Positions 16,581-25,467 of a stretch of DNA of 64,000 nt are shown here, piece by piece. Every line of letters begins with the position of its first letter. Within the stretch, counting starts at the first letter, position 1. Under the pieces are notes generated by a model that was not told the DNA's origin, did not search any database, and saw only the letters and a program-made list of their open reading frames with translations. Source of the stretch: Alistipes sp. (GTDB lineage Bacteria > Bacteroidota > Bacteroidia > Bacteroidales > Rikenellaceae); assembly GCA_022767745.1 (NCBI GenBank), contig JALENN010000014.1:1-64000 (forward strand), read 5' to 3'. The position numbers were made by a program, and so were the translations under genes.

Positions 16581-17719
16581 TTGGTGTAGAATTTATAGAT
16601 GCAGGTCTGCGAATAGGTCTCCCCGGGGTTGAGCACAATTGAGGGGAAGTTGTCGTGGTTCGGGGCGTCGGGGAACTTCTGCGTCTCCAGGGCGATAGAC
16701 TCGCGGAAGCGAAGCGGCTCGCCGTACTTGCCGTTGTACGAACCGTCGAAGAAGTTACCGCTGTAGAACTGCAGGCCCACCTGGTCGGTGATGACATCCA
16801 TGCAACGGCCCGTGGTCGGGTCGTAGAGCGTAGCCACCGTCTCCAACTGGCCGTTATCCTCACGCGAGAGAGCCCAGTTCATGTCGTAGCCACGGCCGTT
16901 CTTGAGCTGGTCGTCGTCGGCATCGATACGCTCACCGATTACATGGGGCTCGCGGAAATCGAACGGCGTACCCTCCACCGGGCGCAGCTCGCCCGTGGGT
17001 ATCAGGCGCTCGTCGGTCGGGGTGATATGGTCGCCCTTTATCGTCAGCACGTTGTCAAGAACCGTACCGCCGCCCTCACCCTTGAGGTTGAAGAACGAGT
17101 GGTGCGACAGGTTGACCAGCGTCGGGGCGTCGGTCTCGGCCAGATAGAGCACCTTGAACTCGTTGTCGGGCGTAAGCGTGTACGACATGGTGATATTGAG
17201 GTTGCCGGGGAAGCCGTCCTGACCGTCGGGCAGCGTGCAGCGCAGCACGATCGACGAAGGCATTACGTCCACAACATCCCACACGATCATGTCGATACCC
17301 TTGTCGCCGCCGTGCAGCATCTGTCCGTTGCTGTTCTGCGGACCTGCATACTCCGTGCCGTTGAGCGTGAAACGGCCCTCGTTGATACGGTTGGCGACAC
17401 GGCCCACCGAGGCGCCGAGGAATCGCTCGCCCGTATTGTTTACATAACGGTCGATGTTGTCGTATCCCAGCACGATGTCGGCCATCTTGCCGTCGCGGTC
17501 GGGGGTCCACAGCGACACCACGCGGCCACCGAAATTGGTCACCTGCATGGTGATGGTGCCGTTGGTGAGCGTATAGAGCGAAACGGCCTTGCCGTCCACC
17601 TCGCGCTCGAAATTCTCCTTCTTCATAAGGTTCAGGCCCTCACCCTCAGTCTTCTTGCTCTCTCCGCCGCAGCCGGCCATCAGCGCCAGCGCAGCCATTG
17701 CCAAAACTATGCGTTTCAT
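16577..17719 (-). CDS. galM: Aldose 1-epimerase (galactose mutarotase), lipoprotein form
   Basis: A 380-residue GalM-family protein with a lipoprotein signal (ALMAGC, Cys17). Family features are NFGGRVVSLWTPDRDG, GYDNIDRYVNNTGERFLGASVGRVANRI, LHGGDKGIDMIVWDV, VNLSHHSFFNLKGEG (catalytic His) and the YSGNFFDG segment near the end. The enzyme interconverts alpha and beta anomers of released galactose or glucose. The lipobox suggests action outside the cytoplasm, before sugar uptake. The start at 17719 is chosen because it begins the signal sequence. The stop overlaps the next gene. Confidence 0.94.
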   Translation of the reverse strand: MKRIVLAMAALALMAGCGGESKKTEGEGLNLMKKENFEREVDGKAVSLYTLTNGTITMQVTNFGGRVVSLWTPDRDGKMADIVLGYDNIDRYVNNTGERFLGASVGRVANRINEGRFTLNGTEYAGPQNSNGQMLHGGDKGIDMIVWDVVDVMPSSIVLRCTLPDGQDGFPGNLNITMSYTLTPDNEFKVLYLAETDAPTLVNLSHHSFFNLKGEGGGTVLDNVLTIKGDHITPTDERLIPTGELRPVEGTPFDFREPHVIGERIDADDDQLKNGRGYDMNWALSREDNGQLETVATLYDPTTGRCMDVITDQVGLQFYSGNFFDGSYNGKYGEPLRFRESIALETQKFPDAPNHDNFPSIVLNPGETYSQTCIYKFYTK

Positions 17720-17869
17720 AATACGTGTTTTATTTTTTCGTCTCTTTTTTATCTCAAACCGCATGTCAGCATCCGTCCGCCACACGCCAGATCTGCATTC
17801 CGGACGGCTGTGGCACGGATCGAAGACAAAAAGCGGCCGACGGACAAATGCCGTCCGCCGCCGCTACGG

Positions 17870-19750
17870 TTACTTCTTCTCGGTCGTCTGCTGCTGTTCG
17901 GGCAGAGCCATCTGGAATATGGCGCGCACGCGTTCCATGTCGTACTTCGTACTGCGGTCGTAGTAGTAGACTCCATTCTGCTCCTGCTCGACGTCCGTCA
18001 GCTGCGTATAGCAGTATCCCCAGATGCGGTCGCTCAGCTCGATGAGCATGCGCACCTGCGACTCCAGACGCTTGTAGAAGTCCTCCTTGGTCTGTGCGGC
18101 ATCGCCGTAACCCCAGGCGCCGTCCTTGGCGGGGTTGGCCTCCATACACTTGATACCGCCGAACTCGTCGAGAATGTACGGGATGTCACCCTCGTAGGTA
18201 GGGAACGTGTAGGGGCTGTTCAGCTCGGGACGGTTGAAGCCCACATTGCCGCGGTGACGTGACAGTACGATGGGCTTGCGCACGAACATCTTGCCATCGT
18301 TGAAGATAATCTCGCGCAGACGCTCGGCATTCTGCTCGTAGTGGTGCTCGGTCCAGATGTCGGTCTTGATATGTATACCGCCGCTCACCGTGTTGATCGG
18401 GCGCGAGGGATCGATCTGCTTGGTCATATCGTAGATGTCCGACACGAAACGCGGATACTGCGTCTCGTCAGGCCAGAACTCCTCGTTGAAAGGCGTCCAC
18501 GTCACGAGCGACGGGTGGTTCATGTCGCGGACCACGATGTTGCGCCACTCCGACATGAAGTTGCGCGCCGCAACGGGCGAGTTGGCATCAAGGCCCCAGC
18601 TCGGAGCCTCTCCCCAGGTCAGGTAGCCCAGCTTGTCGGCCCAATAGTAGAAGCGCTCCTCGAAGACCTTCTGGTGGAGGCGTGCGCCATTGAAGCCGGC
18701 CGCCATCGAGAGCTCGATGTCGTGCTTGAGGGCCTCGTCCGACGGAGCCGTCCAGATACCGTCGGGATAGAATCCCTGGTCGAGAACCAGACGCTGGTAG
18801 TAGGGCTCGTTGTTCAGATATATCTTGTTACCCTCGGTGTGGATCTTGCGCATGCCGAAATACGAGGTCACCTTGTCGACCGTGTTGCCCTCGGCATCCT
18901 TCAGCTCAAACACCACATCGTAGAGGAACGGCGACTCGGGGCTCCACAGCTTGGCCTTCTTGATGGGCAGCGTCACCACCGAACCCGATGCCACGGGTGC
19001 CGTCTGCGACGCGACGCTCTTGTCGCCGTCCATGACGTTCACCGTAAGCATATTGCCGCTGCGGTTGCGGCGCAGCGTCACCTCGAACGAAACGACACTG
19101 CGGTCGATGTCGGTAGTGTACTTCACGCGCGAGAGTCCGCACGCATCCACAGCCTCCATCCACACCGTCTGCCAGATACCCGTCGTACGCGTGTACATGC
19201 ACTCGAAGGGACCGTGGCGCAGCGACTGCTTGCCGGCCGACTGCTCGCGGCTGCGCAGGTCGCTCTTGACGCTTACGACAAGCGAGTGCATGCCGCCGGC
19301 CTTGACAAAGTCGGTAATGTCCACCGAGAACGAGTCCGAACCGCCGAAGTGGCGTGCCACGAACTTGCCGTCGATATATACCTCCGACTCGTAATATACG
19401 GCGCCGAAGTTAAGCAGGATATCCTTGCCGTCCCACTCTGCGGGAACCGAAATCTCGCGCTGGTACCAGATGCAGGGGATGAACTCCTTGTGCTCGACGC
19501 CCGAGAGCTTGCTCTCGGGAGCGAACGGCACCGTGATCTTGTCGGCAAAGCCGCGGCTCGACATGAGGCCGCGCTCCCAACCCGTCATGACGGGGTCCAT
19601 CGAATAACTCCACTCACCGTTCAGGTTAACCCAGTCAGCACGCACGAACTGCGGACGGGGATACTCGGCACGGGGCACCGAAGCCGTCGCGCCGCCACAG
19701 ACCGCCACAGCGGCCAGCATACACACTATTTTCGCTACTTTCTTGATCAT
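17870..19750 (-). CDS. GH2 beta-galactosidase/beta-glucuronidase-like enzyme (copy A)
   Basis: A 626-residue secreted GH2 protein: signal peptide to about residue 24, jelly-roll sugar-binding domain (WVNLNGEWSYS, WYQREISVP, YYESEVYIDG), immunoglobulin-like domain (LWSPESPFLYDVVFELKD), then a TIM barrel. The acid/base is Glu423 in WTPFNEEFWP and the nucleophile Glu529 in YILDEFGGIK. A late WGYCYTQLTDVEQEQNGVYYYDR segment is conserved in the group. It is closely related to the neighbouring GH2 at 19877-21694. Substrate (beta-galactoside, glucuronide or other) is not decided by sequence alone. Confidence 0.92.
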   Translation of the reverse strand: MIKKVAKIVCMLAAVAVCGGATASVPRAEYPRPQFVRADWVNLNGEWSYSMDPVMTGWERGLMSSRGFADKITVPFAPESKLSGVEHKEFIPCIWYQREISVPAEWDGKDILLNFGAVYYESEVYIDGKFVARHFGGSDSFSVDITDFVKAGGMHSLVVSVKSDLRSREQSAGKQSLRHGPFECMYTRTTGIWQTVWMEAVDACGLSRVKYTTDIDRSVVSFEVTLRRNRSGNMLTVNVMDGDKSVASQTAPVASGSVVTLPIKKAKLWSPESPFLYDVVFELKDAEGNTVDKVTSYFGMRKIHTEGNKIYLNNEPYYQRLVLDQGFYPDGIWTAPSDEALKHDIELSMAAGFNGARLHQKVFEERFYYWADKLGYLTWGEAPSWGLDANSPVAARNFMSEWRNIVVRDMNHPSLVTWTPFNEEFWPDETQYPRFVSDIYDMTKQIDPSRPINTVSGGIHIKTDIWTEHHYEQNAERLREIIFNDGKMFVRKPIVLSRHRGNVGFNRPELNSPYTFPTYEGDIPYILDEFGGIKCMEANPAKDGAWGYGDAAQTKEDFYKRLESQVRMLIELSDRIWGYCYTQLTDVEQEQNGVYYYDRSTKYDMERVRAIFQMALPEQQQTTEKK

Positions 19751-19876
19751 TTGTTTTTATTTAGCAATTAATAAATAAGTTACATTCTTTTCCACGGCAT
19801 CGGCAGCTCCCGCCGTCCCTGGCGCCTATCGAGCCTCCGACTCACGCAACGATTGCATGATCTACGGCCACACCCG

Positions 19877-21694
19877 CTACTGCTCGTAGCCTTCGGCCTT
19901 CATCTGGAAGATGGCCTTTACGCGCGCCATGTCGAACTTCTCGCCGCGGTCGTAGTAATAGACGCCGTTCTGCTCCTGCTCGACGTCCGTCAGCTGCGTA
20001 TAGCAGAACCCGCATATCTTGTCGCTGTGGCCCACGATGGCCTTAACCTGCGACTCCAGACGCTTGTAGAAATCCTCGCGCGTTGCAGCGGCGTCGCCGT
20101 AGCCCCACGAATTGCCGCCCTCGGGCTGCGTCTCGGCGCACTTGATGCCGCCGAACTCGTCGAGCACATAGGGAACCGAGCCGTCGTAGTAGAGTTTGCG
20201 GATGGCGCGGTCGAAGCCCTGCGACGGGCCCTGCGGCTGGTAAAACTTCTCACCGTCGAAGAGCATGTTGTGCAGACGCTCGCCGTCCTGCTCATAGCTG
20301 TGTGTCGTGCAGAAGTCCGACACCACATACAGTCCGCCGCTCACCGTGTTTACGGGGCGCGTCGGGTCGAGACGATGCGTCTCGTCGTATACGTCCGTAA
20401 GGAAGCGTCCCGCCTCGTTCGACGGCACGCCCCACTCCTCGTTGAAGGGCGTCCACACGATAAGGGCCGGGTGGTTGCGGTCGCGCACCACGATGTTGCT
20501 CCACTCCGAAATGAAGTTGCGGGCCGCCGCTACCGAGTTGCTATTCTTGTCCCACGAGGCCATCTCGCCCCATACGATATACCCCAGTTTGTCGGCCCAG
20601 TAGTGGAAACGCTCCTCGAACACCTTCTGGTGCAGGCGCGCGCCGTTGAATCCCGCAGCCTTCGACATCTCGATGTCGAGCCTGAGCGCCTCGTCCGACG
20701 GGGCCGTCCACACGCCGTCGGGATAGAATCCCTGGTCGAGAACCAGGCGCTGGTAGTATGGTTTGTTGTTAAGGTATATCTTGTTGCCGTCGATATGCAC
20801 CTTACGCATGCCTACGTAGGCATCCACCTTGTCAAGCGTCGTACCCTCGGCATCCTTCACCTCGTACACCACATCGTAGAGGAACGGCGACTCGGGACTC
20901 CACAGCTTGGGGTTCTTCAGCCCCACTGCTACGGGCATGCCCTGCACCGCCGGCACCTCGGCTTTGGCCACAACCTTGTCGCCATCCTTCACCGCCACCG
21001 ACAGCGTGTTGCCGCCCGCAACGTTGTAGTACGACGGGATGACCACGATCTGCTTCTGGTCGATGTCGGTAATCACCTGCACACGCTCCAGCGCCATGGC
21101 GTCCACGGCCTCCATCCACACCGTCTGCCAGATACCCGTCGTGCGAGTATAGCTGCAGCCCTGCGAATAGTAGTTCGTCGACTGCTTGCCTCCGGGCTGA
21201 GTACCGCTGCGCAGGTCGCTCTCGGCATGCACCACAATGCTGTGTACGCCGCCGTCACCCACGAAGTCGGTGATGTCGAACGTGAACGAATCCGAGCCTC
21301 CGTAGTGGCGTCCCACGAAACGGCCGTCGATATACACCTCCGACTCGTAATACACGGCGCCGAAGTTGAGCTTCACGCGCTTGCCCTGCCATGCGGCCGG
21401 GATCTGTATCTCGCGCTGGTACCATACGCTGTTGATGAAATCGGTATAGCCTATGCCCGAAAGCTTGCTCTCGGGAGCGAACGGCACCGTGATGCGCTGC
21501 TCGAAGCCCTTGCTGTTGTAAAAATCGCGGTCGCGGCCCGATCCCGACAGGTCGAGCGCAAAGCTCCACTCGCCGTTAAGATTGACCCAGTCGGCACGCT
21601 CGAACTGCGGGCGGGGATACTCCGCACGCGGTTGTGCGCATATTGCCGCCGAAAACAGCAGAGCCGCCACGGTAAACAGTATTCTCGATTTCAT
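19877..21694 (-). CDS. GH2 beta-galactosidase/beta-glucuronidase-like enzyme (copy B)
   Basis: A 605-residue secreted GH2 protein with the same layout as its downstream neighbour and long stretches of near identity with it (for example PRAEYPRPQF near the N-terminus and FNGARLHQKVFEERF). The signal peptide ends near AAICAQ. Acid/base Glu419 lies in WTPFNEEWGVP and the nucleophile in YVLDEFGGIK. The loop after the acid/base differs between copies (EEWGVPSNEAG here, EEFWPDETQYP there), which could change specificity. It is the first gene of the cluster and has a consensus promoter just upstream. Confidence 0.92.
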   Translation of the reverse strand: MKSRILFTVAALLFSAAICAQPRAEYPRPQFERADWVNLNGEWSFALDLSGSGRDRDFYNSKGFEQRITVPFAPESKLSGIGYTDFINSVWYQREIQIPAAWQGKRVKLNFGAVYYESEVYIDGRFVGRHYGGSDSFTFDITDFVGDGGVHSIVVHAESDLRSGTQPGGKQSTNYYSQGCSYTRTTGIWQTVWMEAVDAMALERVQVITDIDQKQIVVIPSYYNVAGGNTLSVAVKDGDKVVAKAEVPAVQGMPVAVGLKNPKLWSPESPFLYDVVYEVKDAEGTTLDKVDAYVGMRKVHIDGNKIYLNNKPYYQRLVLDQGFYPDGVWTAPSDEALRLDIEMSKAAGFNGARLHQKVFEERFHYWADKLGYIVWGEMASWDKNSNSVAAARNFISEWSNIVVRDRNHPALIVWTPFNEEWGVPSNEAGRFLTDVYDETHRLDPTRPVNTVSGGLYVVSDFCTTHSYEQDGERLHNMLFDGEKFYQPQGPSQGFDRAIRKLYYDGSVPYVLDEFGGIKCAETQPEGGNSWGYGDAAATREDFYKRLESQVKAIVGHSDKICGFCYTQLTDVEQEQNGVYYYDRGEKFDMARVKAIFQMKAEGYEQ

Positions 21695-21725
21695 CGTTAT
21701 ATAAAGTTAGTAGTTAATATTCTTA

Positions 21726-21756
21726 CAAATGTAGTTTTTTTTCGGCACTTCACAAA
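21726..21756 (-). promoter_or_regulatory. Consensus promoter of the galactose-type cluster
   Basis: On the minus strand TTTG (21753-21756) is followed after exactly 19 nt by TACATTTG (21726-21733), matching the Bacteroidetes sigma-ABfr consensus TTTG-N19-TAnnTTTG. The -7 box is 32 nt before the first GH2 start. Confidence 0.8.
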
Positions 21757-21775
21757 ATCACGATCCACATTAGGC

Positions 21776-21819
21776 CAAAAAAAGAGCGAGGGCGGCCCAT
21801 CGTTCAGGGACGCCCTCGC
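21776..21819 (-). terminator. Terminator of the nucleobase permease gene
   Basis: A stem of GCGAGGGCG (21786-21794) with CGCCCTCGC (21811-21819) is followed on the minus strand by a run of T residues (A run at 21777-21783). It lies downstream of the permease stop at 21874. Confidence 0.8.
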
Positions 21820-21873
21820 CACGGTATCATGCCGCGCCGCACGCATGGCAGGCCATGCGGGGCAAGTCTGTTA

Positions 21874-23166
21874 TCAGATGAAAATATACTTCAGTATGAA
21901 GAGCACGGCCAGCACATACATCGTCACCGACAGTCGCTTGAAGTTGCCGCACAGCACGTTGATCACAACGTAGCTGATCATGCCCAGCAATATGCCGTCA
22001 GAGATCGAGTAGGCCAGCGGCATCATGATGATGCAGATGAAGGCGGGAATCGACTCGGCATAGTCGTCCAGCGGGATGTTGAGAATGGGGCTCAGCATGA
22101 ACAGGCCCACGATGATGAGCACCGGAGCCGTCGCCGCCGACGGGATGGCCAGGAAAAGCGGCGAGAAGAAGAGAGCCACGAAGAAGCAGCATGCCACTAC
22201 AAACGACGTCAGGCCCGAACGGCCGCCCTGCGCAACGCCGGCAGCACTCTCAACGTAGGTCGTGGTGGTAGAGGTTCCGAAACATGCACCGGCCACCGTA
22301 GCCAGGGCGTCGGCCATGAAGGCCTGCTTGGCGCGGGGGATGCGGCCGTTCTTGTCGAGCATGTCGGCCTTGGTGCATACGCCCACCAGCGTACCGATCG
22401 TGTCGAACATGTCGATGAACAGGAAGGTGAAGATAACCACCACCATGTCGAGCGACCATATCTGGCTCCACTCGAACTTGCAGAATATGGGCGCAATCGA
22501 GTGCGGTGCCGAGATCAGGCCGCCGTAGTTGGTTATGCCCATCGGGATACCGATCAGCGTCGTGATGAGGATACCGATAAGCAGCGCACCGCGCACGTTC
22601 TTAACCACCAGCACCGACGTCACCACAAGACCGATGACCGCCAGCAGCGGGCTGCCCGATGTGATCTCGCCCAGCGACACGAGCGTGGCGTCGTTGTTGC
22701 TGATGATACCGGCGTTCTGCAGGCCGATGAAGGCGATGAAGAGGCCGATACCGGCGCCTATGGCATTCTTTAACGAGGCGGGAATGGCATTTACGATGGC
22801 CTCACGCAGGTTGGTCACCGTAAGGATAACGAATATTATACCCTCGATGAATACGGCCGTCAGGGCAAACTGCCACGGATAGCCCATACCCATACATACC
22901 GAAAATACGAAGAAGGCGTTCAACCCCATACCGGGAGCCAGGCCGAAGGGCAGCTTCGCCCAGAGCGACATTACGAGCGTACCGACGATGGCGGCCAGCG
23001 CCGTGGCCGTGAAGACCGCACCGGCGGGCATGCCGTCCAGCTGGCTGAACATTCCGGGGTTGACGGCCAGAATGTATGACATCGTCAGGAAGGTTGTGAT
23101 ACCCGCGAGGATCTCCGTGCGCGGAGTGCTCACCGACGGGTCGAATCCGAACAGTTTCTTCAGCAT
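21874..23166 (-). CDS. NCS2 purine permease (guanine/hypoxanthine/xanthine, AzgA/PbuG type)
   Basis: A 430-residue protein with about 12-14 membrane helices. The start MLKKLFGFDPSVSTPRTEILAGITTFLTMSYILAVNP is typical of the AzgA/PbuG branch. GLAPGMGLNAFF, AIPASLKNAIGAGIGLFIAFIGLQNAGI and the FGTSTTTTYVESAAGVAQGGRSGL motif are also present. The family imports purine bases with protons. It follows the Tsx-like outer membrane protein gene by 40 nt, giving a plausible outer plus inner membrane uptake pair. Confidence 0.93.
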   Translation of the reverse strand: MLKKLFGFDPSVSTPRTEILAGITTFLTMSYILAVNPGMFSQLDGMPAGAVFTATALAAIVGTLVMSLWAKLPFGLAPGMGLNAFFVFSVCMGMGYPWQFALTAVFIEGIIFVILTVTNLREAIVNAIPASLKNAIGAGIGLFIAFIGLQNAGIISNNDATLVSLGEITSGSPLLAVIGLVVTSVLVVKNVRGALLIGILITTLIGIPMGITNYGGLISAPHSIAPIFCKFEWSQIWSLDMVVVIFTFLFIDMFDTIGTLVGVCTKADMLDKNGRIPRAKQAFMADALATVAGACFGTSTTTTYVESAAGVAQGGRSGLTSFVVACCFFVALFFSPLFLAIPSAATAPVLIIVGLFMLSPILNIPLDDYAESIPAFICIIMMPLAYSISDGILLGMISYVVINVLCGNFKRLSVTMYVLAVLFILKYIFI

Positions 23167-23206
23167 ATATTCCGAATTTTATCGTTTAACACAGCGTTGT
23201 CCGTCA

Positions 23207-23947
23207 TTAGAAAGTCCACTTGGCCGCAACGGTCGGGATGGCATAGAAGCCCTTGGCCACGAAGTTGTTCGACAGCTCGACCTCGCCGCCCAGGCTCAGG
23301 TGTACGTTGTCCCAGCCGCGGATCTTGTTCAGGTTAACCCAGAACTGAGGCTCCGACAGAAGTATGTGGCTCGTGTTCTGCCACGGACGCCACTCGCGCC
23401 AGAAATCGATGAAGCCCGAGAAGGTGCACCAGCCGCGGGCGAAATCGATACCCCATACGCCCGTCACCTGGAAGTTGTGTTCCTGCTTCTTGCCGGCAAC
23501 GTCCACCGTCTTGGGAATGTACTTGTACATGAAGCTCAGCGACCATGTCTTCGAGAAATCCTTCGAGTGACCCGAGTAGGTAGGACCCACCAGCCATGCG
23601 TTGTTGAACGATCCGGCAGCATCGCTCAGACCGCCGTTATACTCGACATGGGCCGACAGCCAACCCATCTTCGACTCCTTCCAGAAACATATCTCGCGCG
23701 AGATCTCCCAGTAGGCACCCTTCATGCCGGCGTTGTAGTCGAGGTCGATGAAAAAGTAGGTGCTGCCCCACGAGTCGCCGCGGAACATCTCGACGGTGGT
23801 GGTGATGGGAGCACGACCCTTCGAATCGGTAGTCTTCTTCAGGTCCTTGTAGAGGTTGTGACCGAAGTCGTAGTGGAACTGAACATTCTGAGCCGCAGCG
23901 CCCAGCGAGAGCAGCGCCGCACATGCGAAGAGCAGAAGTTTCTTCAT
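23207..23947 (-). CDS. DUF5020/Tsx-like outer-membrane barrel protein
   Basis: A 246-residue protein with a signal peptide (cleavage near GAAAQN) and alternating beta-strand pattern ending in aromatic Phe (AAKWTF), as expected for an outer-membrane barrel. The start FHYDFGHNLYKDL and the STYFFIDLDYN region resemble DUF5020, related to nucleoside-specific Tsx channels. Its position just upstream of a purine permease supports a nucleoside or base channel role. The ATG at 23947 is used because it opens the signal peptide. A long structured leader precedes it. Confidence 0.8.
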   Translation of the reverse strand: MKKLLLFACAALLSLGAAAQNVQFHYDFGHNLYKDLKKTTDSKGRAPITTTVEMFRGDSWGSTYFFIDLDYNAGMKGAYWEISREICFWKESKMGWLSAHVEYNGGLSDAAGSFNNAWLVGPTYSGHSKDFSKTWSLSFMYKYIPKTVDVAGKKQEHNFQVTGVWGIDFARGWCTFSGFIDFWREWRPWQNTSHILLSEPQFWVNLNKIRGWDNVHLSLGGEVELSNNFVAKGFYAIPTVAAKWTF

Positions 23948-23972
23948 AAGCGTTTTATTTTTGATTAAAAGG

Positions 23973-24052
23973 TTTGGCTTCCACCAAAAGTCAATGTGCT
24001 GCAAGCATGGCACCCGAGGGTTGTTCCGCCCTCGACGACCACATCCTGCAGC
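23973..24052 (-). promoter_or_regulatory. Structured mRNA leader before the Tsx-like/purine permease genes
   Basis: Two hairpins lie between the -7 element and the start codon. The larger has an outer stem GCTGCA (23998-24003) with TGCAGC (24047-24052) and an inner perfect stem CGAGGG (24015-24020) with CCCTCG (24029-24034). The smaller pairs TTTGG (23973-23977) with CCAAA (23984-23988). The leader is about 130 nt. No known purine-riboswitch core was recognised, so a regulatory role is inference. Confidence 0.45.
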
Positions 24053-24081
24053 CCATCGGACACGAAGTCCTATTTCATCGG

Positions 24082-24089
24082 CAAAGATA
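24082..24089 (-). promoter_or_regulatory. -7 promoter element of the Tsx-like/purine permease operon
   Basis: The minus strand reads TATCTTTG, a good TAnnTTTG match. A TTG lies 21 nt upstream (24111-24113 on the plus strand), close to but not exactly the usual spacing. Confidence 0.55.
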
Positions 24090-24231
24090 GGCCCGCGACA
24101 CGATCGCGACCAATGAAACGGGACTTTAATTATTAACAATTTATTAATAATTCAGCTCTCCGCCGCGCTTCGCACCGCACAACGGGCCCGAAAAGCGGCC
24201 CTCCGACCGTCCTGTTGCCCTCCTCGCGCCG

Positions 24232-25368
24232 TCAGAACGGACGGTAACGCCCGTCGCGACGCTCCGTCACGGCCATGCACTCCATCTCCACGAGCCAGTC
24301 GGGACGGCACACCGGAGCCAGCGTAATGACCACGGGCACATCACCCCAACGCTCGGCGAACATACGGCGCACGACCTCGTAGTCGGCCATGTCGCGCAGG
24401 TATACAATAATCGACATCACGTCGTCAGCCGACGCGCCGCCCTCGTTCAGCAGCGCCTCGACATTCTCCCACATGCGCTCCGTCTGCCGCCGCACGTCGC
24501 CCACGTGTACCACCTGCCCGCGGTTGTCGATGCTCGCCGTACCCGAAATAAGGCTGTGGCAGCGGTCGCCGTAGTCGACCCTCACGCCGCGCTCGAACGT
24601 CACGCCATACTCATATGTCGGGTTGAGATGGTCCTTGGCATAGAGATACTGCTGCTGGCCGGCCACCAACCCGTCGACGGCATAGGCATCCATGCGCACG
24701 AAGACGTCGCGGCAGTCGGGCTTGCCCTCGATACCGGTGCTGGCGATGAAATGGGTCTGTGGCGTCAGCCCGCAGCCGACGAAATTCTCGCGCCGGGCAT
24801 CCACCACACCCTTATAGTTTACATCCACGTCGCGAACGAAGAACCACGTACGCACGCAATTGTCGGCAAGGGTCATGCCCGCGGCTTTGAGCGACGACTC
24901 GTACCCCTCGAGCAGCGATGCCGTCTGCGCCGCGCTGTCCGCACCCGCAGCCTCGCACATAAGGTCGTAGAGGTGGGTGTATCCGTTATGGCTGAAGGCC
25001 CCAGCCCCCACGCGCTCCATGCCCTCGCAGAATACCGCCCAAAGGGCCACCTTGCTGCCGTCCAGAGGCGGCTGCTGTATCACCGACAGCGGCACCCCGG
25101 CAAAAGCTCCGGCAAGGGCCGCCTGCTGCGCCGCGGCATCACTCAGGAAGAGGCGGCACAAGACACACTCCGCCCCCTGCAGCCGCGCACGCAACTCGCC
25201 GAAAGCCTGCGACAGCGACGCCGCTTGCTCGGCAAAGGGCCTGCACGCGCCCTCGACATGCAACATTACGTGCCACTCGCCGACACCATTCTCCACCGTA
25301 AACGACGCCACCTGCGCCGTGACGCGGCATGCACCGCCGCCATATTCAATCACTTCATGACGGACCAT
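24232..25368 (-). CDS. Two-domain RidA/YjgF-like protein (possible chorismatase relative)
   Basis: A 378-residue cytoplasmic protein. The C-terminal half (about residues 245-378) has a RidA-like pattern: LISGTASIDNRGQVVHVGDVRRQTERMWENVEALLNEGGAS with DVMSIIVYLRDMADY and late RPDWLVEMECMAV. The N-terminal half carries YESSLKAAGMTLADNCVRTWFFVRDVDVNYKGVVDARRENF and HFIASTGIEG, a pattern I associate with the fused RidA-like proteins that include chorismatases (FkbO/Hyg5 group). RidA proteins hydrolyse reactive imines; chorismatases hydrolyse chorismate. The activity here is open. It stands between two nucleobase transport genes. Confidence 0.7.
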   Translation of the reverse strand: MVRHEVIEYGGGACRVTAQVASFTVENGVGEWHVMLHVEGACRPFAEQAASLSQAFGELRARLQGAECVLCRLFLSDAAAQQAALAGAFAGVPLSVIQQPPLDGSKVALWAVFCEGMERVGAGAFSHNGYTHLYDLMCEAAGADSAAQTASLLEGYESSLKAAGMTLADNCVRTWFFVRDVDVNYKGVVDARRENFVGCGLTPQTHFIASTGIEGKPDCRDVFVRMDAYAVDGLVAGQQQYLYAKDHLNPTYEYGVTFERGVRVDYGDRCHSLISGTASIDNRGQVVHVGDVRRQTERMWENVEALLNEGGASADDVMSIIVYLRDMADYEVVRRMFAERWGDVPVVITLAPVCRPDWLVEMECMAVTERRDGRYRPF

Positions 25369-25467
25369 ATCTCCGTTACTGAATCTTTTTACCTTGTTTT
25401 ACAATTCTATTCCATCAACGCCCCGCACCGTCGTGCAGGGGCGGAATCCATCCTTAATGTACGCCCG

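Noticed and set aside
14712..16589. Long plus-strand open frame opposite the six-hairpin glycosidase
   Set aside because: Its composition is that of an antisense shadow. The minus-strand product has a signal peptide and family motifs and overlaps galM as expected for an operon.
23973..24052. Known purine riboswitch
   Set aside because: The leader does not show the three-way junction core of the guanine/adenine class. It is reported only as a structured leader.
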